DNA of 64,000 nt from Argentina anserina (taxonomy: Eukaryota > Streptophyta > Magnoliopsida > Rosales > Rosaceae), in NCBI RefSeq assembly GCF_933775445.1, contig NW_026089478.1, positions 1 to 64,000 on the forward strand. The letters run 5' to 3'. How positions within the stretch are numbered: position 1 is the stretch's first letter; every line of letters begins with the position of its first letter. Below the pieces are notes generated by a model. The model ran no database searches and was not told where the DNA came from. It saw nothing but the letters and a program-made list of their open reading frames with translations. Positions 1 to 12,400 of the stretch are shown one piece after another. The position numbers and the translations under genes are program-made.

Positions 1-344
1 TTTCTCGTTTGAGTATCTTTCTGTAAGGCTTTTGATGCGAGTTTCTATTGTATTTGAGAGTTTTGCAAGTGTGGGAGTGTGTTTCTGTCAAACTGAGTAT
101 CTTTACATCGTTTGCGTATCTTTACTATTCCAATTGTGTATCTTTTTATTTCTCGTTTGAGTATCTTTCTGTAAGGCTTCTGATGCGAGTTTCTATTGAA
201 TTTGAGAGTTTTCCAAGTGTGGGAGTGTGTTTCTTTCAAACTGAGTATCTTTACATCGTTTGCGTATCTTTACTATTCCAATTGTGTATCTTTTCATTTC
301 TCGTTTGAGTATCTTTCCGTAAGGCTTTCTGATGCGAGTTTATA

Positions 345-3010
345 TTGAATTTGAGAGTTTTGCAAGTGTGGGAGTGTGTTTCTTTTAAACTGAGTATCTT
401 TACATCGTTTGCGTATCTTTACTATTCCAATTGTGTATCTTTACATCGTTTGCGTATCTTTACTATTCCAATTGTGTATCTTTACATCGTTTGCGTATCT
501 TTACTATTCCAATTGTGTATCTTTTCATTTCTCGTTTGAGTATCTTTCTGTAAGGCTTTTGATGCGAGTTTCTATTGTATTTGAGAGTTTTGCAAGTGTG
601 GGAGTGTGTTTCTGTCAAACTGAGTATCTTTACATCGTTTGCGTATCTTTACTATTCTAATTGTGTATCTTTTTATTTCTCGTTTGAGTATCTTTCTGTA
701 AGGCTTCTGATGCGAGTTTCTATTGAATTTGAGAGTTTTCCAAGTGTGGGAGTGTGTTTCTTTCAAACTGAGTATCTTTACATCGTTTGCGTATCTTTAC
801 TATTCCAATTGTGTATCTTTTCATTTCTCGTTTGAGTATCTTTCCGTAAGGCTTTCTGATGCGAGTTTATATTGAATTTGAGAGTTTTGCAAGTGTGGGA
901 GTGTGTTTCTTTTAAACTGAGTATCTTTACATCGTTTGCGTATCTTTACTATTCCAATTGTGTATCTTTACATCGTTTGCATACCTTTACTATTCCAATT
1001 GTGTATCTTTTCATTTCTCGTTTGAGTATCTTTCTGTAAGGCTTTCTGATGCGAGTTTCTATTGAATTTGAGAGTTTTGCAAGTGTGGGAGTGTGTTTCT
1101 TTCAAACTGAGTATCTTTACATCGTTTGCGTATCTTTACTATTCCAATTGTGTATCTTTTCATTTCTCGTTTGAGTATCTTTCTGTAAGGCTTTCTGATG
1201 CGAGTTTCTATTGAATTTGAGAGTTTTACAAGTGTGGGAGTGTGTTTCTTTCAAACTGAGTATCTTTACATCGTTTACGTATCTTTACTATTCCAATTGT
1301 GTATCTTTACATCGTTTGCGTATCTTTACTATACCAATTCTGTATCTTTTAATTTCTTGTTTGAGTATCTTTCTGTAAGGCTTCTGATGCGAGTTTCTAT
1401 TGTATTTGAGAGTTTTGCAAGTGTGGGAGTGTGTTTCTTTCAAACTGAGTATCTTTACATCGTTGACGTATCTTTACTATTCCAATTGTGTATCTTTACA
1501 TCGTTTGCGTATCTTTACTATACCAATTCTGTATCTTTTAATTTCTTGTTTGAGTATCTTTCTGTAAGGCTTCTGATGCGAGTTTCTATTGAATTTGAGA
1601 GTTTTTCAAGTGTGGGAGTGTGTTTCTTTCAAACTGAGTATCTTTACATCGTTTGCGTATCTTTACTATTCCAATTGTGTATCTTTACATCGTTTGCGTA
1701 TCTTTACTATTCCAATTGTGTATCTTTTCATTTCTCGTTTGAGTATCTTTCTGTAAGGCTTTTGATGCGAGTTTCTATTGTATTTGAGAGTTTTGCAAGT
1801 GTGGGAGTGTGTTTCTGTCAAACTGAGTATCTTTACATCGTTTGCGTATCTTTACTATTCCAATTGTGTATCTTTTCATTTCTCGTTTGAGTATCTTTCT
1901 GTAAGGCTTTCTGATGGGAGTTTCTATTGAATTTGAGAGTTTTACAAGTGTGGGAGTGTGTTTCTTTTAAACTGAGTATCTTTACATCGTTTGCGTATCT
2001 TTACTATTCCAATTGTGTATCTTTACATCGTTTGCGTATCTTTACTATTCCAATTGTGTATCTTTTCATTTCTCGTTTGAGTATCTTTCTGTAAGGCTTC
2101 TGATGCGAGTTTCTATTGAATTTGAGAATTTTGCAAGTGTGGGAGTGTGTTTCTGTCAAACTGAGTATCTTTACATCGTTTGCGTATCTTTACTATTCCA
2201 ATTGTGTATCTTTTTATTTCTCGTTTGAGTATCTTTCTGTAAGGCTTCTGATGCGAGTTTCTATTGAATTTGAGAGTTTTGCAAGTGTGGGAGTGTGTTT
2301 CTTTCAAACTGAGTATCTTTACATCGTTTGCGTATCTTTACTATTCCAATTGTGTATCTTTACATCGTTTGCGTATCTTTACTATACCAATTCTGTATCT
2401 TTTAATTTCTTGTTTGAGTATCTTTCTGTAAGGCTTCTGATGCGAGTTTCTATTGTATTTGAGAGTTTTCCAAGTGTGGGAGTGTGTTTCTTTCAAACTG
2501 AGTATCTTTACATCGTTTGCGTATCTTTACTATTCCAATTGTGTATCTTTTCAATTCTCGTTTGAGTATCTTTCTGTAAGGCTTCTGATGCGAGTTTCTA
2601 TTGAATTTGAGCGTTTTGCAAGTGTGGGAGTGTGTTTCTTTCAAACTGAGTATCTTTACATCGTTGACGTATCTTTACTATTCCAATTGTGTATCTTTAC
2701 ATCGTTTGCGTATCTTTACTATTCCAATTGTGTATCTTTTCATTTCTCGTTTGAGTATCTTTCTGTAAGGCTTCTGATGCGAGTTTCTATTGTATTTGAG
2801 AGTTTTGCAAGTGTGGGAGTGTGTTTCTTATAAACTGAGTATCTTTACATCGTTTGCGTATGTTTACTATTCTAATTGTGTATCTTTACATCGTTTGCGT
2901 ATCTTTACTATTCCAATTGTGTATCTTTTCATTTCTCGTTTGAGTATCTTTCTGTAAGGCTTCTGATGCGAGTTTCTACTGAATTTAAGAGTTTTGCAAG
3001 TGTGGGAGTG
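345..3010. repeat. Satellite segmental block, first copy (partner about 4961-7775)
   Basis: The same succession of variant monomers recurs downstream. The shift is 4616 bp in the first part and 4765 bp after about 860. The 149-bp difference is one extra monomer in the second copy near 5456-5604. Shared private variants include GCATACCTTTAC (about 980 and 5746), GATGGGAGTTTC (about 1914 and 6680) and GCGTATGTTTACTATTCTAA (about 2856 and 7622). The blocks diverge at about 3010/7775. Edges are estimated by eye. Confidence 0.8.
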
Positions 3011-5299
3011 TGTTTCTTTTAAACTGAGTATCTTTACATCGTTTGCGTATCTTTACTATTCCAATTGTGTATCTTTCCATTTCTCGTTTGAGTATCTTTC
3101 TGTAAGGCTTCTGATGCGAGTTTCTATTGAATTTGAGAGTTTTGCAAGTGTGGGAGTGTGTTTCTTATAAACTGAGTATCTTTACATCGTTTGCGTATCT
3201 TTACTATTCCAATTGGGTATCTTTTCATTTCTCGTTTGAGTATCTTTCTGTAAGGCTTTTGATGCGAGTTTCTATTGTATTTGAGAGTTTTGCAAGTGTG
3301 GGAGTGTGTTTCTTTCAAACTGAGTATCTTTACATCGTTTGCTAATCTTTACTATTCCAATTGTGTATCTTTTCATTCCTCGTTTGAGTATCTTTCTGTA
3401 AGGCTTTCGGATGCGAGTTTCTATTGAATTTGAGAGTTTTGCAAGTGTGGGAGTGTGTTTCATTCAAACTGAGTATCTTTACATCGTTTGCGTATATTTA
3501 CTATACCAATTATGTATCTTTTAATTTCTTGTTTGAGTATCTTTCTGTAAGGCTTCTGATGCGAGTTTCTATTGAATTTGAGAGTTTTGCAAGTGTGGGA
3601 GTGTGTTTCTTTCAAACTGAGTATCTTTACATCGTTTGCGTATCTTTACTATTCCAATTGTGTATCTTTTCATTTCTCGTTTAAGTATCTTTCTGTAAGG
3701 CTTCTGATGCGAGTTTCTATTGAATTTAAGAGTTTTGCAAGTGTGGGAGTGTGTTTCTTATAAACTGAGTATCTTTACATCGTTTGCGTATCTTTACTAT
3801 TCCAATTGTGTATCTTTACATCGTTTGCGTATATTTACTATTCCAATTGTGTATCTTTTCATTTCTCGTTTGAGTATCTTTCTGTAAGGCTTCTGATGCG
3901 AGTTTCTATTGTATTTGAGAGTTTTCCAAGTGTGGGAGTGTGTTTCTTTCAAACTGAGTATCTTTACATCGTTTGCGTATCTTTACTATTCCAATTGTGT
4001 ATCTTTTCATTTCTCGTTTGAGTATCTTTCTGTAAGGCTTCTGATGCGAGTTTCTATTGAATTTGAGCGTTTTGCAAGTGTGGGAGTGTGTTTCTTTCAA
4101 ACTGAGTATCTTTACATCGTTGACGTATCTTTACTATTCCAATTGTGTATCTTTACATCGTTTGCGTATATTTACTATACCAATTATGTATCTTTTAATT
4201 TCTTGTTTGAGTATCTTTCTGTAAGGCTTCTCATGCGAGTTTCTATTGAATTTGAGAGTTTTTCAAGTGTGGGAGTGTGTTTCTTTCAAACTGAGTATCT
4301 TTACATCGTTTGCGTATGTTTACTATTCTAATTGTGTATCTTTACATCGTTTGCGTATCTTTACTATTCCAATTGTGTATCTTTTCATTTCTCGTTTAAG
4401 TATCTTTCTGTAAGGCTTCTGATGCGAGTTTCTATTGAATTTAAGAGTTTTGCAAGTGTGGGAGTGTGTTTCTTATAAACTGAGTATCTTTACATCGTTT
4501 GCGTATCTTTACTATTCCAATTGTGTATCTTTACATCGTTTGCGTATCTTTACTATTCCAATTGTGTATCTTTTCATTTCTCGTTTGAGTATCTTTCTGT
4601 AAGGCTTCTGATGCGAGTTTCTATTGAATTTGAGAATTTTGCAAGTGTGGGAGTGTGTTTCTTTCAAACTGAGTATCTTTACATCGTTTGCGTATCTTTA
4701 CTATTCCAATTGTGTATCTTTTCATTTCTCGTTTGAGTATCTTTCTGTAAGGCTTCTGATGCGAGTTTCTATTGAATTTGAGCATTTTGCAAGTGTGGGA
4801 GTGTGTTTCTTTCAAACTGAGTATCTTTACATCGTTGACGTATCTTTACTATTCCAATTGTGTGTCTTTACATCGTTTGTGTATCTTTACTATACCAATT
4901 CTGTATCTTTTAATTTCTTGTTTGAGTATCTTTCTGTAAGGCTTCTGATGCGAGTTTCTATTGAATTTGAGAGTTTTTCAAGTGTGGGAGTGTGTTTCTT
5001 TCAAACTGAGTATCTTTACATCGTTTGCGTATCTTTACTATTCCAATTGTGTATCTTTACATCGTTTGCGTATCTTTACTATTCCAATTGTGTATCTTTA
5101 CATCGTTTGCGTATCTTTACTATTCCAATTGTGTATCTTTTCATTTCTCGTTTGAGTATCTTTCTGTAAGGCTTTTGATGCGAGTTTCTATTGTATTTGA
5201 GAGTTTTGCAAGTGTGGGAGTGTGTTTCTGTCAAACTGAGTATCTTTACATCGTTTGCGTATCTTTACTATTCCAATTGTGTATCTTTTTATTTCTCGT

Positions 5300-8200
5300 T
5301 TGAGTATCTTTCTGTAAGGCTTCTGATGCGAGTTTCTATTGAATTTGAGAGTTTTCCAAGTGTGGGAGTGTGTTTCTTTCAAACTGAGTATCTTTACATC
5401 GTTTGCGTATCTTTACTATTCCAATTGTGTATCTTTTCATTTCTCGTTTGAGTATCTTTCCGTAAGGCTTTCTGATGCGAGTTTATATTGAATTTGAGAG
5501 TTTTGCAAGTGTGGGAGTGTGTTTCTTTTAAACTGAGTATCTTTACATCGTTTGCGTATCTTTACTATTCCAATTGTGTATCTTTTCATTTCTCGTTTGA
5601 GTATCTTTCCGTAAGGCTTTCTGATGCGAGTTTATATTGAATTTGAGAGTTTTGCAAGTGTGGGAGTGTGTTTCTTTTAAACTGAGTATCTTTACATCGT
5701 TTGCGTATCTTTACTATTCCAATTGTGTATCTTTACATCGTTTGCATACCTTTACTATTCCAATTGTGTATCTTTTCATTTCTCGTTTGAGTATCTTTCT
5801 GTAAGGCTTTCTGATGCGAGTTTCTATTGAATTTGAGAGTTTTGCAAGTGTGGGAGTGTGTTTCTTTCAAACTGAGTATCTTTACATCGTTTGCGTATCT
5901 TTACTATTCCAATTGTGTATCTTTTCATTTCTCGTTTGAGTATCTTTCTGTAAGGCTTTCTGATGCGAGTTTCTATTGAATTTGAGAGTTTTACAAGTGT
6001 GGGAGTGTGTTTCTTTCAAACTGAGTATCTTTACATCGTTGACGTATCTTTACTATTCCAATTGTGTATCTTTACATCGTTTGCGTATCTTTACTATACC
6101 AATTCTGTATCTTTTAATTTCTTGTTTGAGTATCTTTCTGTAAGGCTTCTGATGCGAGTTTCTATTGAATTTGAGAGTTTTGCAAGTGTGGGAGTGTGTT
6201 TCTTTCAAACTGAGTATCTTTACATCGTTGACGTATCTTTACTATTCCAATTGTGTATCTTTACATCGTTTGCGTATCTTTACTATACCAATTCTGTATC
6301 TTTTAATTTCTTGTTTGAGTATCTTTCTGTAAGGCTTCTGATGCGAGTTTCTATTGAATTTGAGAGTTTTTCAAGTGTGGGAGTGTGTTTCTTTCAAACT
6401 GAGTATCTTTACATCGTTTGCGTATCTTTACTATTCCAATTGTGTATCTTTACATCGTTTGCGTATCTTTACTATTCCAATTGTGTATCTTTTCATTTCT
6501 CGTTTGAGTATCTTTCTGTAAGGCTTTTGATGCGAGTTTCTATTGTATTTGAGAGTTTTGCAAGTGTGGGAGTGTGTTTCTGTCAAACTGAGTATCTTTA
6601 CATCGTTTGCGTATCTTTACTATTCCAATTGTGTATCTTTTCATTTCTCGTTTGAGTATCTTTCTGTAAGGCTTTCTGATGGGAGTTTCTATTGAATTTG
6701 AGAGTTTTACAAGTGTGGGAGTGTGTTTCTTTTAAACTGAGTATCTTTACATCGTTTGCGTATCTTTACTATTCCAATTGTGTATCTTTACATCGTTTGC
6801 GTATCTTTACTATTCCAATTGTGTATCTTTTCATTTCTCGTTTGAGTATCTTTCTGTAAGGTTTCTGATGCGAGTTTCTATTGAATTTGAGAATTTTGCA
6901 AGTGTGGGAGTGTGTTTCTGTCAAACTGAGTATCTTTACATCGTTTGCGTATCTTTACTATTCCAATTGTGTATCTTTTTATTTCTCGTTTGAGTATCTT
7001 TCTGTAAGGCTTCTGATGCGAGTTTCTATTGAATTTGAGAGTTTTGCAAGTGTGGGAGTGTGTTTCTTTCAAACTGAGTATCTTTACATCGTTTGCGTAT
7101 CTTTACTATTCCAATTGTGTATCTTTACATCGTTTGCGTATCTTTACTATACCAATTCTGTATCTTTTAATTTCTTGTTTGAGTATCTTTCTGTAAGGCT
7201 TCTGATGCGAGTTTCTATTGTATTTGAGAGTTTTCCAAGTGTGGGAGTGTGTTTCTTTCAAACTGAGTATCTTTACATCGTTTGCGTATCTTTACTATTC
7301 CAATTGTGTATCTTTTCATTTCTCGTTTGAGTATCTTTCTGTAAGGCTTCTGATGCGAGTTTCTATTGAATTTGAGCGTTTTGCAAGTGTGGGAGTGTGT
7401 TTCTTTCAAACTGAGTATCTTTACATCGTTGACGTATCTTTACTATTCCAATTGTGTATCTTTACATCGTTTGCGTATCTTTACTATTCCAATTGTGTAT
7501 CTTTTCATTTCTCGTTTGAGTATCTTTCTGTAAGGCTTCTGATGCGAGTTTCTATTGTATTTGAGAGTTTTGCAAGTGTGGGAGTGTGTTTCTTATAAAC
7601 TGAGTATCTTTACATCGTTTGCGTATGTTTACTATTCTAATTGTGTATCTTTACATCGTTTGCGTATCTTTACTATTCCAATTGTGTATCTTTTCATTTC
7701 TCGTTTGAGTATCTTTCTGTAAGGCTTCTGATGCGAGTTTCTACTGAATTTAAGAGTTTTGCAAGTGTGGGAGTGTGTTTCTTATAAACTGAGTATCTTT
7801 ACATCGTTTGCGTATCTTTACTATTCCAACTGTGTATCTTTACATCGTTTGCGTATCTTTACTATTCCAATTGTGTATCTTTTCATTTCTCGTTTGAGTA
7901 TCTTTCTGTAAGGCTTCTGATGCGAGTTTCTATTGTATTTGAGAGTTTTGCAAGTGTGGGAGTGTGTTTCTTATAAACTGAGTATCTTTACATCGTTTGC
8001 GTATATTTACTATTCCAATTGTGTATCTTTACATCGTTTGCGTATCTTTACTATTCCAATTGTGTATCTTTTCATTTCTCGTTTGAGTATCTTTCTGTAA
8101 GGCTTCTGATGCGAGTTTCTATTGAATTTGAGCGTTTTGCAAGTGTGGGAGTGTGTTTCTTTCAAACTGAGTATCTTTACATCGTTGACGTATCTTTACT

Positions 8201-9130
8201 ATTCCAATTGTGTATCTTTACATCGTTTGCGTATCTTTACTATACCAATTCAGTATCTTTTCATTTCTTGTTTGAGTATCTTTCTGTAAGGCTTGTGATT
8301 CGAGTTTCTATTGAATTTAAGAGTTTTTCAAGTGTGGGAGTGTGTTTCTTTCAAACTGAGTATCTTTACATCGTTTGCGTATGTTTACTATTCTAATTGT
8401 GTATCTTTACATCGTTTGCGTATCTTTACTATTCCAATTGTGTATCTTTTCATTTCTCGTTTGAGTATCTTTCTGTAAGGCTTCTGATGCGAGTTTCTAC
8501 TGAATTTAAGAGTTTTGCAAGTGTGGGAGTGTGTTTCTTATAAACTGAGTATCTTTACATCGTTTGCGTATCTTTACTATTCCAACTGTGTATCTTTACA
8601 TCGTTTGCGTATCTTTACTATTCCAATTGTGTATCTTTTCATTTCTCGTTTGAGTATCTTTCTGTAAGGCTTCTGATGCGAGTTTCTATTGTATTTGAGA
8701 GTTTTGCAAGTGTGGGAGTGTGTTTCTTTCAAACTGAGTATCTTTACATCGTTTGCGTATCTTTACTATTCCAATTGTGTATCTTTACATTTCTCGTTTG
8801 AGTATCTTTTTGTAAGGCTTTCTGATGCGAGTTTCTATTGAATTTGAGAGTTTTACAAGTGTGGGAGTGTGTTTCTTTCAAACTGAGTATCTTTATATCG
8901 TTGACGTATCTTTACTATTCCAATTGTGTATCTTTACATCGTTTGCGTATCTTTACTATACCAATTCTGTATCTTTTAATTTCTTGTTTGAGTATCTTTC
9001 TGTAAGGCTTCTGATGCGAGTTTCTATTGAATTCGAGAGTTTTGCAAGTGTGGGAGTGTGTTTCTTTCAAACTGAGTATCTTTACATCGTTGACGTATCT
9101 TTACTATTCCAATTGTGTATCTTTACATCG
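5300..9130. repeat. Satellite segmental block (partner about 12420-16100)
   Basis: Monomer order and private variants recur 6969 bp downstream (for example 5963 to 12932, 7218 to 14187, 8019 to 14988, 8825 to 15794). The shift is 7118 bp for the first few monomers, because the second copy lacks one 149-bp monomer. The GAATTCGAGAG variant at about 9030 recurs at about 15999. Homology breaks near 9130, where the left copy has GCGTATATTTAC and the right copy has a different monomer. Edges are approximate. Confidence 0.8.
7400..9130. repeat. Satellite segmental block (partner about 9670-11400)
   Basis: This 1.7-kb run of monomers recurs 2269 bp downstream (7598 to 9867, 8019 to 10288, 8825 to 11094). 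It shares variants such as TATTCCAACTGTG and GCTTGTGATTCGAG. It is nested within the 6969-bp repeat, so the left array grew by several rounds of block duplication. Edges were judged by eye. Confidence 0.75.
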
Positions 9131-9669
9131 TTTGCGTATATTTACTATTCCAATTGTGTATCTTTACATCGTTTGCGTATCTTTACTATTCCAATTGTGT
9201 ATCTTTTCATTTCTCGTTTGAGTATCTTTCTGTAAGGCTTCTGATGCGAGTTTCTATTGAATTTGAGCGTTTTGCAAGTGTGGGAGTGTGTTTCTTTCAA
9301 ACTGAGTATCTTTACATCGTTGACGTATCTTTACTATTCCAATTGTTTATCTTTACATCGTTTGCGTATCTTTACTATACCAATTCAGTATCTTTTCATT
9401 TCTCGTTTGAGTATCTTTCTGTAAGGCTTCTGATGCGAGTTTCTATTGAATTTGAGCGTTTTGCAAGTGTGGGAGTGTGTTTCTTTCAAACTGAGTATCT
9501 TTACATCGTTGACGTATCTTTACTATTCCAATTGTTTATCTTTACATCGTTTGCGTATCTTTACTATACCAATTCAGTATCTTTTCATTTCTTGTTTGAG
9601 TATCTTTCTGTAAGGCTTGTGATTCGAGTTTCTATTGAATTTAAGAGTTTTTCAAGTGTGGGAGTGTGT

Positions 9670-12400
9670 TTCTTTCAAACTGAGTATCTTTACATCGTTG
9701 ACGTATCTTTACTATTCCAATTGTGTATCTTTACATCGTTTGCGTATCTTTACTATTCCAATTGTGTATCTTTTCATTTCTCGTTTGAGTATCTTTCTGT
9801 AAGGCTTCTGATGCGAGTTTCTATTGTATTTGAGAGTTTTGCAAGTGTGGGAGTGTGTTTCTTATAAACTGAGTATCTTTACATCGTTTGCGTATGTTTA
9901 CTATTCTAATTGTGTATCTTTACATCGTTTGCGTATCTTTACTATTCCAATTGTGTATCTTATCATTTCTCGTTTGAGTATCTTTCTGAAAGGCTTCTGA
10001 TGCGAGTTTCTACTGAATTTAAGAGTTTTGCAAGTGTGGGAGTGTGTTTCTTATAAACTGAGTATCTTTACATCGTTTGCGTATCTTTACTATTCCAACT
10101 GTGTATCTTTACATCGTTTGCGTATCTTTACTATTCCAATTGTGTATCTTTTCATTTCTCGTTTGAGTATCTTTCTGTAAGGCTTCTGATGCGAGTTTCT
10201 ATTGTATTTGAGAGTTTTGCAAGTGTGGGAGTGTGTTTCTTATAAACTGAGTATCTTTACATCGTTTGCGTATATTTACTATTCCAATTGTGTATCTTTA
10301 CATCGTTTGCGTATCTTTACTATTCCAATTGTGTATCTTTTCATTTCTCGTTTGAGTATCTTTCTGTAAGGCTTCTGATGCGAGTTTCTATTGAATTTGA
10401 GCGTTTTGCAAGTGTGGGAGTGTGTTTCTTTCAAACTGAGTATCTTTACATCGTTGACGTATCTTTACTATTCCAATTGTTTATCTTTACATCGTTTGCG
10501 TATCTTTACTATACCAATTCAGTATCTTTTCATTTCTTGTTTGAGTATCTTTCTGTAAGGCTTGTGATTCGAGTTTCTATTGAATTTAAGAGTTTTTCAA
10601 GTGTGGGAGTGTGTTTCTTTCAAACTGAGTATCTTTACATCGTTTGCGTATGTTTACTATTCTAATTGTGTATCTTTACATCGTTTGCGTATCTTTACTA
10701 TTCCAATTGTGTATCTTTTCATTTCTCGTTTGAGTATCTTTCTGTAAGGCTTCTGATGCGAGTTTCTACTGAATTTAAGAGTTTTGCAAGTGTGGGAGTG
10801 TGTTTCTTATAAACTGAGTATCTTTACATCGTTTGCGTATCTTTACTATTCCAACTGTGTATCTTTACATCGTTTGCGTATCTTTACTATTCCAATTGTG
10901 TATCTTTTCATTTCTCGTTTGAGTATCTTTCTGTAAGGCTTCTGATGCGAGTTTCTATTGTATTTGAGAGTTTTGCAAGTGTGGGAGTGTGTTTCTTTCA
11001 AACTGAGTATCTTTACATCGTTTGCGTATCTTTACTATTCCAATTGTGTATCTTTACATTTCTCGTTTGAGTATCTTTTTGTAAGGCTTTCTGATGCGAG
11101 TTTCTATTGAATTTGAGAGTTTTACAAGTGTGGGAGTGTGTTTCTTTCAAACTGAGTATCTTTATATCGTTGACGTATCTTTACTATTCCAATTGTGTAT
11201 CTTTACATCGTTTGCGTATCTTTACTATACCAATTCTGTATCTTTTAATTTCTTGTTTGAGTATCTTTCTGTAAGGCTTCTGATGCGAGTTTCTATTGAA
11301 TTCGAGAGTTTTGCAAGTGTGGGAGTGTGTTTCTTTCAAACTGAGTATCTTTACATCGTTGACGTATCTTTACTATTCCAATTGTGTATCTTTACATCGT
11401 TTGCGTATCTTTACTATACCAATTCTGTATCTTTTAATTTCTTGTTTGAGTATCTTTCTGTAACGCTTCTGATGCGAGTTTCTATTGAATTTGAGAGTTT
11501 TTCAAGTGTGGGAGTGTGTTTCTTTCAAACTGAGTATCTTTACATCGTTTGCGTATCTTTACTATTCCAATTGTGTATCTTTACATCGTTTGCGTATCTT
11601 TACTATTCCAATTGTGTATCTTTTCATTTCTCGTTTGAGTATCTTTCTGTAAGGCTTTTGATGCGAGTTTCTATTGTATTTGAGAGTTTTGCAAGTGTGG
11701 GAGTGTGTTTCTGTCAAACTGAGTATCTTTACATCGTTTGCGTATCTTTACTATTCCAATTGTGTATCTTTTCATTTCTCGTTTGAGTATCTTTCTGTAA
11801 GGCTTTCTGATGGGAGTTTCTATTGAATTTGAGAGTTTTACAAGTGTGGGAGTGTGTTTCTTTTAAACTGAGTATCTTTACATCGTTTGCGTATCTTTAC
11901 TATTCCAATTGTGTATCTTTACATCGTTTGCGTATCTTTACTATTCCAATTGTGTATCTTTTCATTTCTCGTTTGAGTATCTTTCTGTAAGGCTTCTGAT
12001 GCGAGTTTCTATTGAATTTGAGAATTTTGCAAGTGTGGGAGTGTGTTTCTGTCAAACTGAGTATCTTTACATCGTTTGCTTATCTTTACTATTCCAATTG
12101 TGTATCTTTTCATTTCTCATTTGAGTATCTTTCTGTAAGGCTTTCTGATGCGAGTTTCTATTGAATTTGAGAGTTTTGCAAGTGTGGGAGTGTGTTTCTT
12201 TCAAACTGAGTATCTTTACATCGTTTGCGTATCTTTACTATTCCAATTGTGTATCTTTTCATTTCTCGTTTGAGTATCTTTCTGTAAGGCTTCTGATGCG
12301 AGTTTCTATTGAATTTGAGAGTTTTGCAAGTGTGGGAGTGTGTTTCTTTCAAACTGAGTATCTTTACATCGTTTGCGTATCTTTACTATTCCAATTGTGT
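9670..12400. repeat. Satellite segmental block (partner about 14370-17250)
   Basis: The block recurs with a shift of 4700 bp up to about 11786/16486, then 4848 bp. The second copy has one extra 148-bp monomer at about 16487-16634, which duplicates the monomer before it. After about 12400 the variants differ (CTTTTTATTTCTC against CTTTTCATTTCTC). Confidence 0.75.
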